From Cephalopachus bancanus (Eukaryota; Chordata; Mammalia; Primates; Tarsiidae), in the NCBI GenBank assembly GCA_027257055.1, contig JAPVLO010000161.1:558001-622000 (forward strand): 64,000 bases of DNA, read 5' to 3'. Below are positions 53,948 to 64,000 of this stretch, one piece after another. Position 1 is the stretch's first letter, and the number at the start of each line of letters is the position of its first letter. The notes under the pieces were generated by a model. It saw nothing but the letters and a program-made list of their open reading frames with translations. It made no database searches and was not told the DNA's origin. The position numbers were made by a program, and so were the translations under genes.

Positions 53948-54059
53948 GAAAACCTGGAATGTGAACCCATCTACCTTTAAGCTGCAGTGCAGTTGGAGAA
54001 GGACCTAGAAGGTTAGAGATTAGTGAAAAGCCTGCAGCCATAAGAATGGGTTGATTAGA

Positions 54060-54225
54060 GAATTACAGGGTAACATAAATCATATTTATATACATTATGC
54101 ACAAGCTGGCCCTCTTTTATTTTTAATACCTAAACATTTATAAAATGTTTATTAATAAATAAATAATGACAATGTATATTTTTTTTACTGGTAATGGTTA
54201 CCTCGGAGTCTGAATGATCTTTTTC
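54060..54225. other. AT-rich sequence
   Basis: No gene or named repeat. Confidence 0.4.
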
Positions 54226-54243
54226 TTTAAAAGATCTAGCATT

Positions 54244-54487
54244 GGCTGAGGTGAGTGGATGGCCTGAGCCCGTGGGTTCGAGATCCGCCTGGGTAACTTG
54301 GTGAGACCTCATCTCTACAGTAAATCAAAAATCAGCTGGGCGTGGTAGTGCGTGCTTGTAATTCTGGCTACTCGGAAGGCTGAGGTGGAAGGATCACCAG
54401 AGCCCAGCGGATCGATGCTGCGGTGGCCGGGAGCGGCCACTGCACTCCAGACTGGGTGACAGAGTGAGACTCCAACTCAAAAAAAAA
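54244..54487 (+). mobile_element. Alu SINE, 5'-truncated, lineage-specific
   Basis: It begins in the left arm at GGCTGAGGTGAGTGGATGGC. Perfect duplication AAAGATCTAGCATT before and after the element shows true insertion of a truncated copy. Confidence 0.95.
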
Positions 54488-54557
54488 AAAAGATCTAGCA
54501 TTTATATTTTAGACACACATCTGTATCTTTGATATCGAGGTCAAAATAAACAATTAC

Positions 54558-54802
54558 TGGCTGAGCACAGTGGCTTACACCTGTAACTCCAGCACTTTGG
54601 GTGGCTGAGAGGGGAGGATTGCTTGTGTCTAGGAGTTTGAGACCAGCCTGGGCAACATAGCAAGACCTCATCTCTACAAAAAAATGAAAAAAATTAGTGG
54701 GACGTGGTGGTGAATGCCTGTAGTCCCAGCTACTTGGGAGACTAAGGTGAAAGCTTGGGTGACAGAGTGAGATCCTGACTAAAAAAAAAAAAAAAAAAAA
54801 AA
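54558..54802 (+). mobile_element. Alu SINE, AluJ-like, right arm deleted in part
   Basis: CTGAGCACAGTGGCTTACAC and GAGACCAGCCTGGGCAACAT are AluJ-like. The right arm jumps from GGGAGACTAAGGTG to GCTTGGGTGACAGAG. Confidence 0.92.
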
Positions 54803-54804
54803 GA

Positions 54805-56080
54805 ATACTTATTCTGGAATATAATATAATCTGGAAAGAAAAGGTATATTAAAGTTTGCTGATGCACACATTCTTAAACACTTGGGGACCCATGGCACGA
54901 GGCTAATGAAACCAAATCTACTTTTTCCGTTTTGTTTATTATCATAATGAATATGTTTGCTTTAACTTGTATCACATTGTTTCATGCAGTCTACCATTCA
55001 CATTTCATTATTTTGCCTCACAGACCATGAATTCTTTGCTTTTATTTTCTCTTGTGAGTCAATAATATGCAGCCAATACTTAATTTCAATAAGTAGTTAA
55101 TTTAACATTTTTCAAAAATATCTTTGCTTGGACATTTTCTATAATTATTAAATATAAAAACAGTACAAAAACTTAGACTCCTATTTTGAAATGAGGAATT
55201 CAAGATGTGTTTAACTCTCTCTGCTCAACTTTGCTGGTATCATCTGGGGTACATTGTAGGATACACGTTTGCATTAATATTGATCTCTTTTACAATAACC
55301 TGTCTCAGGAATCTCGGTGTTGACTTGGACATTTATTATTTGTCCATTTATGCCAATTATTTTGACAGTCTCTGGTTAAGTGTCCATGCTTCATTTTATA
55401 ATTTCTCTGATTTGAGTCCTTATTTTTGACTCCTCTGTTAGATTTCTGGATTATAACTTTGACTGAGGTTTTCAGGAGTGCAGCAGCAACAGAATTTTCT
55501 GTGGCATTACCCATCTCAGACTGTCTCTCTTTGCCTTGCCTGGTGAACATCATCTGGGCTAGGCAAATAATTTTGGGGTCAGAGATATCTCCCTTAACAC
55601 TCTACAGACATTGCTTTGTTTTCTATGTTTTGCATTGCCAGAATCTGGGGTCAGCTAAATTTAGGTTCTTTTGTAAGTGTCCTGTCATTTCACTTTAATT
55701 TGTGCTTAGTTTAGTAGCATTTTTCTTCCACCTTGATATTGAAAAATATCATTAAAATATATCTACTTTATCTCTTTTTGTAACCTTACCCAGAACAGTG
55801 AGTCCTCTTCATTGGCACGCTCAGATGTGTTTTTCAGCTCAGGAAAGTTGTCTCCTACTAAATCATTGAATTTTACATCCCCCCCACTTGTTCTAGTTTC
55901 TTCTTTAGGAATGTTGCTAATCTAGAGACCGGACATCGGCGGTTAGCCTGCATGTGTGGCCATCTTCTCTCTTATGGTATTCATGTCTTTGCGTACCCTC
56001 TCACCTCCCTCAATCTTATTGAATTTCCCTAGCTCATTATCTCTGCTAGCAGTCCATGGTCCCCCCTTGATGATTTTTGC
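54805..56080. other. Unassigned AT-rich sequence
   Basis: About 1.3 kb, possibly diverged L1. A minus-strand frame at 55305-55553 contains NRGVKNKDSNQRNYKMKHGHLTR-like residues with no firm match, and its Cys/His spacing only weakly recalls a zinc knuckle. I do not call it. Confidence 0.3.
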
Positions 56081-56084
56081 TTTT

Positions 56085-56413
56085 TCAGTGCCTCCAACGT
56101 GGCTTTTAATTCTTGGATGGACCTAGAGTCTACCATATTCAGTGATCCATCACAGAAACAAACAACTGAGTACCACATGTTCTCACTCATAAGTGGACTC
56201 TGAACAATTATCATAATACTGTAAGAAAGGGATTGGCAATAGTGGGAAACTGCCAGGTTGTGGGGGGGGGCGTACTTCATCAATAAGGGTACCTGATCTC
56301 AAATCAGGTAAGGTGGGGACCAAATGGGGCCTAAACTTTACCTGTACAACCACCATTTGTATGCCTACCTAACCCTGAATTGCACCCCACATCTTTAAAA
56401 TAAAATAAAATAA
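56085..56413 (+). mobile_element. L1 3' end
   Basis: GAGTACCACATGTTCTCACT, CATAAGTGGACTCTGAACA, TGTACAACCACCATTTGTAT and an AAATAAAATAAAATAAA tail form a sense L1 3' UTR. Confidence 0.85.
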
Positions 56414-56414
56414 A

Positions 56415-57175
56415 TTCTGCTACTATTTTTGGCTTTTTTACATTCTTCTTCTCTTTGCCAGCTTCTTTGTCACCTGCACTTACGTTTCTCATTTTTCGTT
56501 TAATCATTCAAAACTTGCTTTATGAAGTTTCTTAATTTTTTAGGAACACAGATCAGATGCATTCTAAATATTTCTTGTAATCAATCAATTTCCCAGGGAA
56601 ACTTTCCCTCTGAACATCTGGGGCAAGGATTTTTGTGGATGTATTGCACAATCTTTTTATACACCCAATGTTGGATTTTTTTTTTCTTCCCCTGCATGTG
56701 TTCATCCTCAAGCATAGAGAGATTTGTCCTAGATCAGTGTTTGTCAGTTGATAGGGTGAATATGTTCGCTTTCATCCCCTTCACCGGCTGTCTGCGCGCT
56801 GCCAGAATTCCCCTTGTGGGTCTTAGGCTGGAGGCAAATTGATGTGCGCAGTCCATGGCCACATTTCTGGTGAATGGCAAGCATTTGTCTAGTGTAGCTC
56901 TTCACAGCTAACAGAATTTTATCTTGCTCCCACTATCAGTTCCCTAAGTGAGAGAAATTGATTGCGTTTCCCGACAACTGAAATATCCAATCGTTCCTCT
57001 CCTGCTACAAAGCTCCTGTGAACACCTACAGTTCACAGAATCTGTTGTTCCTGGTTTCCTTCATGAAGCAAGTTTCCCCAGCTACGTCTCGTTTTTGGCT
57101 ATGTTATACTTTGGGGGATTGTTTTCTCTTGAAGACAGCATTACTAAAAGGTACATTTCATGGAAGAGGTAGAAG
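56415..57175. other. Unassigned low-copy sequence
   Basis: No gene can be supported. Confidence 0.4.
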
Positions 57176-57178
57176 TTA

Positions 57179-57478
57179 TTTTTTTTAAATTATAAAGACG
57201 TGGGGTACAATTCAGGGTTAGGTATACAAATGATGATTATACAGGTACCCTCGTTGATGAGGTGTGCCCCTCCCTCCCCTAGCAGTTTCCCTTAACTGCC
57301 AATCCCTTTCCGATAGTATTATGATAATTGTTCAAGATCCGCTTATGAGTGAGAACATATGGTATTCTATTCTTTGTTTCTGTGACAGATCACTGAGTAT
57401 CATCAACTCTAAATCCTTCCAAGTTGCTGTGAAGTCCATATGTTTGTTCTTCTTGATGGCTGCATAATGTTCCATTGT
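57179..57478 (-). mobile_element. L1 3' end insertion (antisense)
   Basis: T-run, GACGTGGGGTACAATTCAGG, TTATGAGTGAGAACATATGG and GCATAATGTTCCATTGTG. The duplication AGAGGTAGAAGTT at 57166-57178 and 57480-57492 marks it as a short 5'-truncated L1. Confidence 0.93.
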
Positions 57479-57494
57479 GAGAGGTAGAAGTTCT

Positions 57495-58955
57495 AACAGA
57501 GGATGATAGAAGAGATAATCTAACTAGTTAACTAAATATGAAATATGAATGTATGACCACATTCATACATTCTTGGAAATGCTGGAATTATCAGTGCCAA
57601 ATAGGCTTTTTTACTGTGGTGGGTTATTCTGGTTGTGAGTGGAGAAATCTCACTTGGAAGGGGGAACTCTATCTGAAGGACTTATGGCGTCTACATTTCC
57701 CAAGACAGCAATGCAGATAGGTTTCCCAAAGTACTTAGACCTCGCCTTAAATGCTTCCGAGACTCTCCCATCTCCATTCTTGACTGTGCATCTGTTTTTA
57801 TTGACCTTCCTTCTCCACACATCCTGGCCTCCTTTCCTTCTGGAGCCATCATGGTGACAAATGTAGTGCTTACAGGTTTCAGAGCTTTATGTCTTGCAAC
57901 TTCAAGCTCTAGAAAAACGCTGACCATCTTGGTTTCCTCCCCAGATTTCCAGGGAATAATACTGGCCTAACTCTTACTCATCTTTGGTGCAATCAAATAC
58001 AGCCAGTATGTGGGGTCTGGAAAAGGATTGTTGTGATGGCCAAGTTTAGGTCAGAAACTTTCTCTTGGGCAGATCACTTTGGACAAAATGGCTGCTCCCT
58101 GAACGACTGACCTCACAAAGGGGAGAAATGGAGAAGGGTGCTTTCTAGAAGAGCCAAAGAGACCGGGGAGACAAAACAGTGTGCCCATTATGTGGAGAAA
58201 GTGCCGTGGCTTTTTTTAGAGGGAATACATTGCATGTCACTTCTCCCCTGCAATATTTGACTGTAGGTATTTGCTTTGGAGGAACATCTTGGGAAATCAT
58301 GTTGTGAGGAACACCTTTTGGAAGGGAGACACAGAAAGACAGATGGGAAAAGTAGCTCCTGTGGGGTTGAGGAAGCAGAGGCCTGTGGCTGGCCAAGGGA
58401 GCAGATCTTTCATGGTGAGAGCCTCCTTTACCATGCCACCTCCCACCTTCTTCACCATATTGCTGCTGTAGGAGTCTAACCTGGAAGGACCTATCTGTGT
58501 TCCCCAAATCCCAATTTCCTTCGCAGTTCTCTTCCATTTGGAGACAAGATTCCAGAACCTTCCCTCTCAGACAAGGATCCACAGATCTGGCTGCAGCTCT
58601 TGGCTCTGAATTATGTCTTTCTCTCTGGCCCAATAAATAGAAGAAACAATTTATCATCATCAGATTTATCATGTAGATATATGACTGCCATTTGTTCATG
58701 ACGAGATTTATTGAAATAAAATTTATCTGCTTCAGTGTCCTTTTTAATAAGGCAAAGGAGATGGTGCAACTCTAATTTTATGTGTTCTTTGTGGCTGTGG
58801 TCAGGATTTCCGCTGAACTGCAGTTGGCGGGCATCTGTGCTCAGCTCACAGAGAACAGGCTTTCCCCTACTCTCAGCTAAGTTCTTACTGGTCAGTTTGG
58901 TCATCTGAAAAGGCTGAGGGCCGTTCATTGAGGGGACATAGCCAAGAAGGTCATT
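57495..58955. other. Unassigned low-copy sequence
   Basis: A 184-codon minus-strand frame (58145-58699) has no recognisable motif and is overlapped by plus-strand frames. No repeat is evident in the first kilobase. Confidence 0.35.
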
Positions 58956-58966
58956 GATCAGGGTTT

Positions 58967-59417
58967 TTTTTAAAAAAACTTAAAAAAAATTTTAAAATCG
59001 TGGGGTACAATTAAGGATTAGGTATACAAATATTCATTGTGCAGTTACCTTTTAATGAGGTGTGCCCCCCCCTTCCCCAGGCAGATATCAACTACTGTTA
59101 ATCCCATCTCCCTGCTCCCCCCTCCCCATAGTTTCTTGCTACTGTCAATCCTTTTCTGATAGTGTTACGGTAGTTTTTTAAGGCCCACTTATGGTGAGAA
59201 CATGTGGTACTCAGATCTTTGTTTCTGTGAAAGATCACTCTGACTCCATCCAGGTTGCCGCGAAATTCATGATTTTGTTCTTCTTAATGGTTGGGTAATA
59301 TTCTGTTGTGTCTATGACCCCGCAATCCCGCCACTAGGAATATGCCTGGAAGAACTCAAATCACTCTATTAAAAAGATACCTGCACACGTATGTTTATTG
59401 CAGCATTGTTCACACTA
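58967..59417 (-). mobile_element. L1 insertion with 5' inversion (twin priming)
   Basis: 58967 to about 59312 is the antisense L1 3' end (GTGGGGTACAATTAAGG, TGGTGAGAACATGTGGTACT). From about 59315 to 59417 the sequence flips to sense ORF2 (CAATCCCGCCACTAGGAATA, CACACGTATGTTTATTGCAG). One perfect 11-bp duplication, GATCAGGGTTT (58956-58966 and 59418-59428), brackets both parts, so a single insertion carries its 5' portion inverted. Confidence 0.93.
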
Positions 59418-59429
59418 GATCAGGGTTTA

Positions 59430-59850
59430 AAAATTTTTTTTTCATCTGCGCCTTTTCTGCCACTGAAATCTCCCCAGGAGACTCACCAGAACCGCCCATT
59501 CAGCTCTTCAATCCATGTACCTCTACCCCAGCAAGATAACCAAGAAGCCCCCAGGATGTGACCCAGCATAGTTTGGGAGCCATTGCTGATAATGAAAGGC
59601 CTCAGGGCAGGGCCTGGTTCAGCAGCCAAGTTGGGTCTCTCTCCATTCTCTGACACCAGCTCCTTCCTCAGAACCATCACAGCCTTTGATACGTTTTTCT
59701 CTGGAACTCTTATCGCTCCTTACCTTTGTCACAATAATTCCGACACACGACTTACCTCTTTAGATCTGCCTACTGGTCTAAAGTGTGCGTGAAGGAAGAA
59801 TTCATTAGTTTATCAAATATCCAGTCAGCAAGCATCTTCATCCTCATTTC
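59430..59850. other. Unassigned low-copy sequence
   Basis: No feature can be supported. Confidence 0.4.
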
Positions 59851-59857
59851 CTAGATT

Positions 59858-59858
<1 letters not shown>

Positions 59859-59913
<55 letters not shown>
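59859..59913. repeat. (GA)n microsatellite
   Basis: A perfect run of about 27 GA units, the longest pure GA tract in the window. Confidence 0.98.
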
Positions 59914-59914
<1 letters not shown>

Positions 59915-59915
<1 letters not shown>

Positions 59916-60430
59916 TTTTTGAATCAGGATATAATCAAAGCCCACACGTTACAGTTGATATTTTTTCCCACAATTTCTCCACCTTATTTTGTCTTTTTTT
60001 TTTTTACAACTTATTTGTTGAAGAAAGTGGACCATGCATACTATGTAGTTTCTCACACTGTGGTTTTGCAGTTTGCATCACTCAACATAACACACAGGAT
60101 TCTTGAGGGTTTTCTACAGAGATACACATTAGCTTCCTTGCAGTGTACCAAGCAGAAGCCAAGGACTGCTGGCATCGGGGCCCAGCATGCATGAGGCGCC
60201 TGTACTCTAGCCAGGCCAGCCTGCATGTTGTCTTAGTGTAGCACTGTCTCCTTATATCTGCTTCACAGAATCGTAGACTTGTCAGGTGGGAAGGACCTAG
60301 AGCCAGTGTCTCATGTCCATGACCCCCGGGTATGTGGTATCTCCTTCTTTTCACCGCCGCCTCCATCCATATTCATCACCTTGTTAAAGATGACACTCAG
60401 ATCCTCCTGGGTACACAGCATGAGATGGTG
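59915..60430. other. Unassigned low-copy sequence
   Basis: TTGCATCACTCAACATAACA-type strings hint at an old L1 3' end, but the match is too weak to call. Confidence 0.35.
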
Positions 60431-60434
60431 GGAA

Positions 60435-60585
60435 GAAAGCATGGAGTTGGGAGTTAGACTCTTGGGTTGGCTGTTATCTAAGATCTTTGGCTCTTGTGCA
60501 AGTTATTGGACCTCTCCAAGCCACAGTTTTTTTCATCCGTATAATGGAGATGTTGCAAGCATTGAACAAGAAGACAGGATGAAGT
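60435..60585 (+). repeat. MIR SINE (sense)
   Basis: GGGAGTTAGACTCTTGGGTT, GCAAGTTATTGGACCTCTCC and TTTTTCATCCGTATAATGGA follow sense MIR. Confidence 0.75.
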
Positions 60586-60632
60586 AGAACAAAATATTCT
60601 TCTAGTTGCTTAGGCCCAAAACATGAGTCTTT

Positions 60633-60920
60633 TTTTTTGAATTAGAGTCTCACTCTGTCACCCAGACTGGAGCGAAGTGGCTGCTCTCGGCCACTGCAGC
60701 CTCGACCTGCTGGGCTCCGGCGATCCTTCCGCCTCAGCCTTTCAAGTAGCTGGAATTACAGGCCCGCACTACCACACCCGGCTAATTTTTTAAAAAAGTT
60801 ATCGTAGAGATGAGGTCTCGCCAAGTTGCCCAGGCGGGTCTCGAACCCGCGGGGTCAGGCAGTCCACTCATCTCAGCCTCCCAAAGCGCGGGATTACAGG
60901 CTGAGCCACCGAGCCGGCTG
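60633..60920 (-). mobile_element. Alu SINE, lineage-specific family, antisense
   Basis: Full dimer with imperfect duplication GAGTCTTTTTT/GAGTCATTTTTT. Left arm GCGGGTCTCGAACCCGC (60834-60850) is perfect. Confidence 0.95.
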
Positions 60921-61059
60921 AGAGTCATTTTTTATTTCTTTCTCTTGCATGGTGTATTAGTAAAAGACCCTGAGGAGCAGCTCAGTGTTGCCTGATTTGT
61001 CTTTGTTATTGTAGTAAATCTTTAAGCAATAGAAGTAACTAATATCGTATTTGGTATCA

Positions 61060-61262
61060 GCTAAGGGCTTTCTATCAATAACTGATTTAAGCCTTGTGAA
61101 AATCCTAGAGGGGTAGGTATATTATCACTCTTATTTTTATAGATGGGGAAACTGAGTCCTGGTGAAATGAAGTAATGCGCCCAGGTTACACAACCAGTGA
61201 GTGATGGTGTCTGGATTTGGACCCAGGAGTTTCTTAATCCTGCCCATACAGCTCTGTCCACT
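61060..61262 (-). repeat. MIR SINE (antisense)
   Basis: GATTTAAGCCTTGTGAAAAT, GGGGTAGGTATATTATCACT, GATGGGGAAACTGAGTCCTG and CACAACCAGTGAGTGATGG follow antisense MIR. Confidence 0.85.
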
Positions 61263-61264
61263 AG

Positions 61265-62330
61265 AAACTATTAACAAATATTGAATTCCACACCCTACCT
61301 CAGACTAATAGAATCAGAATCTCCAGGGGATGAACCCAGGCTTGGATACTTCTTGACATCCTGCGCGTCTGTGACTCAGGGCAGCTCGCGAATTTCCTCT
61401 AGTGACCTGGGAGCCACAGGCAAGCATGGGTGGTTGACAACTCTGGCCGCTTCTTCAGTGGCAGCAGGAAGACTCTTCAAAAGCCTCGGCAGGGCCTGTC
61501 ACATCCCGGGTGAAATACATCCGCATGTCAGTTACCTCCCCGTATTTCTCAGGCCAATTGAGGTGAAAAATGTGTAGGCTTTGAACCATCCAAGGAGAGC
61601 GGTCTCAGCTGTCAGCAGCTGAACTCAATAACAATCAGATTCATAGTGACCCTTGGATTTTGCCAGTCACTGCAGTTCCTCACCCATCTGGGAGATTGAC
61701 AGCCCTGTCTTGTCAGTTTGTCAAATCGAATGACAGTCTCTCCAGATGTGGTTATGTGCGGACAAGAGAAGCTGTCACAGAAACCTCACGGACGCCGATG
61801 AGCCAGGGGCAACTTACCATAGTCACACAGCCAGACTAAGAAGAACAGGGCAATTAGGTGCTCAGCATCGTCAATACCAGAAGGTTTACAAATTAAAGCT
61901 TGTCAGCTTCCTGAAGGCCACTCAGTGATCACAAAATTTGGAATGCTGACATACGAAGGCACAAGTCGGCCACAGGAGCTATAGCTCCCATCTTCTCGTT
62001 CTTTCCCTGCTGTGTTGTGTAGCTTCTGCTGCTGGTGGGCTGCACCAAGTGGGGAAAAAAGGTGTTGAATTTGGACGTCAGTGCTTAAATTTAAACGAAG
62101 CCACCGTGGGCTTATTTCACTGCATAAAAAAGGGAAATAAAATAAAAAGGAATATATCAGAATCGATTCAAAAGAAATATACAAGAATATATAGTGGGGT
62201 TAAGTTTTGCTTGAGAATCATTTATTTTAGTTATGTGAATGTATACATCTTTGGGTGTACTGGGTCGTGATGGAAAGGGTATTTTTAAAATTGTGGGTAA
62301 TGGCTAAGAACAGGGTGAAGGGAAATTCTA
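61265..62330. other. Unassigned low-copy sequence
   Basis: A MER5-like patch, CTAATAGAATCAGAATCTCC (61303-61322), is visible near the start. No gene can be supported. Confidence 0.4.
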
Positions 62331-62334
62331 GCCA

Positions 62335-62560
62335 TTTGTTCAGATGGGCAGAAGTAACCACCATATGTTCTCACTATAAGTGGAAGTAAACTTGGGATCT
62401 GCAAATACATAGAGAATGGTATGATGGACAGGGGGAAGGATAGAAGGGTGAAAAAAAATCACCTTTTGGGTACAATGTGCACAAGTGGGGATGGTGGGTA
62501 CACTTAAAGCCCAAACCAAAAACTTTTTGTATGCCCGAAAACTATTGAATTAAAGAAAAA
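62335..62560 (+). mobile_element. L1 3' end
   Basis: CCACCATATGTTCTCACTAT, AAGTGGAAGTAAACTTGGG, GTACAATGTGCACAAGTGGG and CTATTGAATTAAAGAAAAA form a sense L1 3' end. An Alu starts directly in its A-tail. Confidence 0.85.
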
Positions 62561-62561
62561 A

Positions 62562-62875
62562 AGCCAGGCATGGCGGCTCAAGTCTGTAATCCCAGCACTT
62601 TGGGAGGCCGAGGCAAGAGAATTGGCAGAGCTCAGGGGTTCGAGACCAGCCTGGGCAACTTGGTAAGACCTCATCTCTACAGTAAATAAAAAAAAAGCCG
62701 GGCTTCATAGCACGTGCCTGTAGTTGCAGCAACTTGGAAGGGTGAGGCGGAAGGATCGTCTGAGCCCAGCAGGTTGAGGCTGTGGCAGCCGTGAGCGTGC
62801 CCCTGCACTCCAGTCTGAGCGACAGAGACTCCGACTCAAAAAGAAAAAAGAAATAAAGAAAACAACAACACAAAA
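62562..62875 (+). mobile_element. Alu SINE, full dimer, in L1 tail
   Basis: GCCAGGCATGGCGGCTCAAG head, right arm ending CTCCGACTCA, then a long degenerate A-rich tail. Confidence 0.93.
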
Positions 62876-62884
62876 AGAAGTAAC

Positions 62885-63025
62885 CACAATCGTTACCACC
62901 TGCCTGGCACTGTTCAAAACACTTGAGAAGCGGTAAGTCATTTTATCTTCATGACAACCTGATGAAGTAGATACCATATTAGCAGACCCATGTCACAAAC
63001 GAGGAGGTGGTGGCTTGGTAGATAA
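62885..63025 (-). repeat. MIR SINE (antisense)
   Basis: GGCACTGTTCAAAACACTTG, CATTTTATCTTCATGACAAC, CTGATGAAGTAGATACCATA and CAAACGAGGAGGTGG follow antisense MIR. Confidence 0.75.
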
Positions 63026-63226
63026 AGACTTGTGGTAGCAGAATAACGAACCCCTCCCCCCAAAAAACCATGTTGGAATGCCCTGAACCTGTGAGTGTTA
63101 CCTTTAATAGCACAAGGGATTTTGCAGGTGTGATTAGTTAAGGGCATTGAGATAGGGAGGGTAGCTTGGATTATACAGGTGGGCCCAATATAATTGTGAG
63201 AGTCTTTAAAAGATGCTAGAGGGAGC

Positions 63227-63522
63227 CAGGCTCGGTGGCTCGGCCTGTGATCCCTGCGCTTTGGGAGGCTGAGGTGAGTGGATCGCCTGAGCCCGTGGGT
63301 TCGAGACCCGCCCAGGCAACTTGGCGAGATCTCACCTCTATAATAAAATCAAAAATTAGCCAGGCGTGGTAGCGTACACCTGTAGTTCCAGTTACTTGGA
63401 AGACTGAGGTGGAAGGATCGCCGGAGCCCAGCAGGTCGAGGCTGCGGTGGCTGGGAGTAGTCACTGTCCTCTAGCCTGGGTGACAGAGTGAGATTCTAAC
63501 TAAAAAAAAAAAAAAAAAAAAT
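63227..63522 (+). mobile_element. Alu SINE, lineage-specific family
   Basis: Full dimer with duplication AGAGGGA near both ends. The left arm has GTGGGTTCGAGACCCGCC. Confidence 0.94.
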
Positions 63523-63744
63523 TGTCAGAGGGAAGCCGAAGGTCAGAGTTAGAGATGGATCTGCTACGTTGCTGACCTTGAAGACAGAGGCGGGAGCCCA
63601 CGAGACACAGAATCTCACAATCTTTCTTTGGTCTCTAACCTTCTTTGGGACCTCGCTTAAAGGCCAACTCTTCCAACAGATATTCTTTGATGAATGCTAT
63701 TCCAGCAATAGTATGTTGTTGTGGGTATGCCAACTTATACTTTC

Positions 63745-63906
63745 TTTTAAAATTTCTGTATGATTATGATTATTAATGTTATTAGTTTTGAGAAGGGGTC
63801 TCACTGTGTTGCCCAGACTGGTCTAGAACTCCCAAGCTCAAGTTATCCTCTTCCCTCAGCCTCCCGAGTAGCTGGGCCTACAGGATGCATGCCACCCTGC
63901 CTGGCT
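63745..63906 (-). mobile_element. Alu monomer insertion, antisense
   Basis: One arm only (GGGGTCTCACTGTGTTGCCC ... CACCCTGCCTGGC) preceded by an AT-rich degenerate tail. The duplication GCCAACTTATACTTTC/GCCAACTTATTCTTTC (63729-63744 and 63907-63922) proves insertion of a free monomer. Confidence 0.92.
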
Positions 63907-64000
63907 GCCAACTTATTCTTTCATTAGTGGTATAGGAGCATTCCGTTTAATGACACTCTGAATAAAACGGTGCGTGTTACTATTTTAAAGAACTTTTTGG

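Noticed and set aside
55305..55553. Retroviral nucleocapsid-like zinc knuckle on the minus strand
   Set aside because: Cys and His residues are few and their spacing does not fit a CCHC knuckle. No other retroviral sequence is nearby.

Overview
This window looks like nuclear DNA of a haplorhine primate, most likely a tarsier. It is packed with dimeric, 7SL-derived Alu SINEs plus L1, L2, MIR, MaLR/MLT1, MER5, Tigger, mariner and hAT relics. Most Alus belong to one family that is neither the human AluJ/S/Y type nor the lemur/loris type. Its copies lack the C of the usual GGCTCACGCC head, read GGGTTCGAGACCC in the left arm, carry a GTGGCCG...CGGCCAC hairpin in the right arm and end in CTCCAACTCA. 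The species call is an inference from repeat content.

I could not support any host protein-coding exon, tRNA, rRNA or CpG-island promoter. The region reads as intergenic or intronic. The longest open frames are chance readings through Alus or the broken frames of a retrovirus and of transposases.

Layout: 1-25 kb is old low-copy sequence with about a dozen Alus, a Tigger-type DNA transposon (7650-8284), a 167-bp inverted duplication of an L2 3' end (8287-9150), MLT1 LTRs and GT, GA and CA microsatellites. 25-38 kb holds an L1 3' end, a composite Alu/LTR block (27880-28735), a 227-bp direct repeat (29852 and 30974), a tail-to-tail Alu pair (33583-34181) and a mariner transposase remnant (35800-36210). 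38.8-48.3 kb is the architectural centre, a nest of insertions. A hAT transposon was split by a solo LTR on the minus strand. That LTR was split by a gammaretrovirus-like provirus with a tRNA-Gly-type primer site (40483-47170). The provirus was in turn hit by another solo LTR (43781-44635) and by two Alus. 48.3-51.5 kb is a minus-strand MaLR element, itself interrupted by an Alu and by two related LTRs. 52-64 kb has further Alus, L1 3' ends including one twin-primed L1 (58967-59417), a long GA repeat and MIRs.

None of the mobile-element frames is intact. The provirus has lost its reverse transcriptase core and nearly all of env, carries a changed protease active site and has frameshifts throughout. 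The most interesting signals are the tRNA-like remodelling of the lineage-specific Alu family, the near-perfect inverted duplication at 8.3-9.15 kb, the nest with target duplications readable at three of its levels, and a heat-shock-element-like cluster at 51.48 kb.
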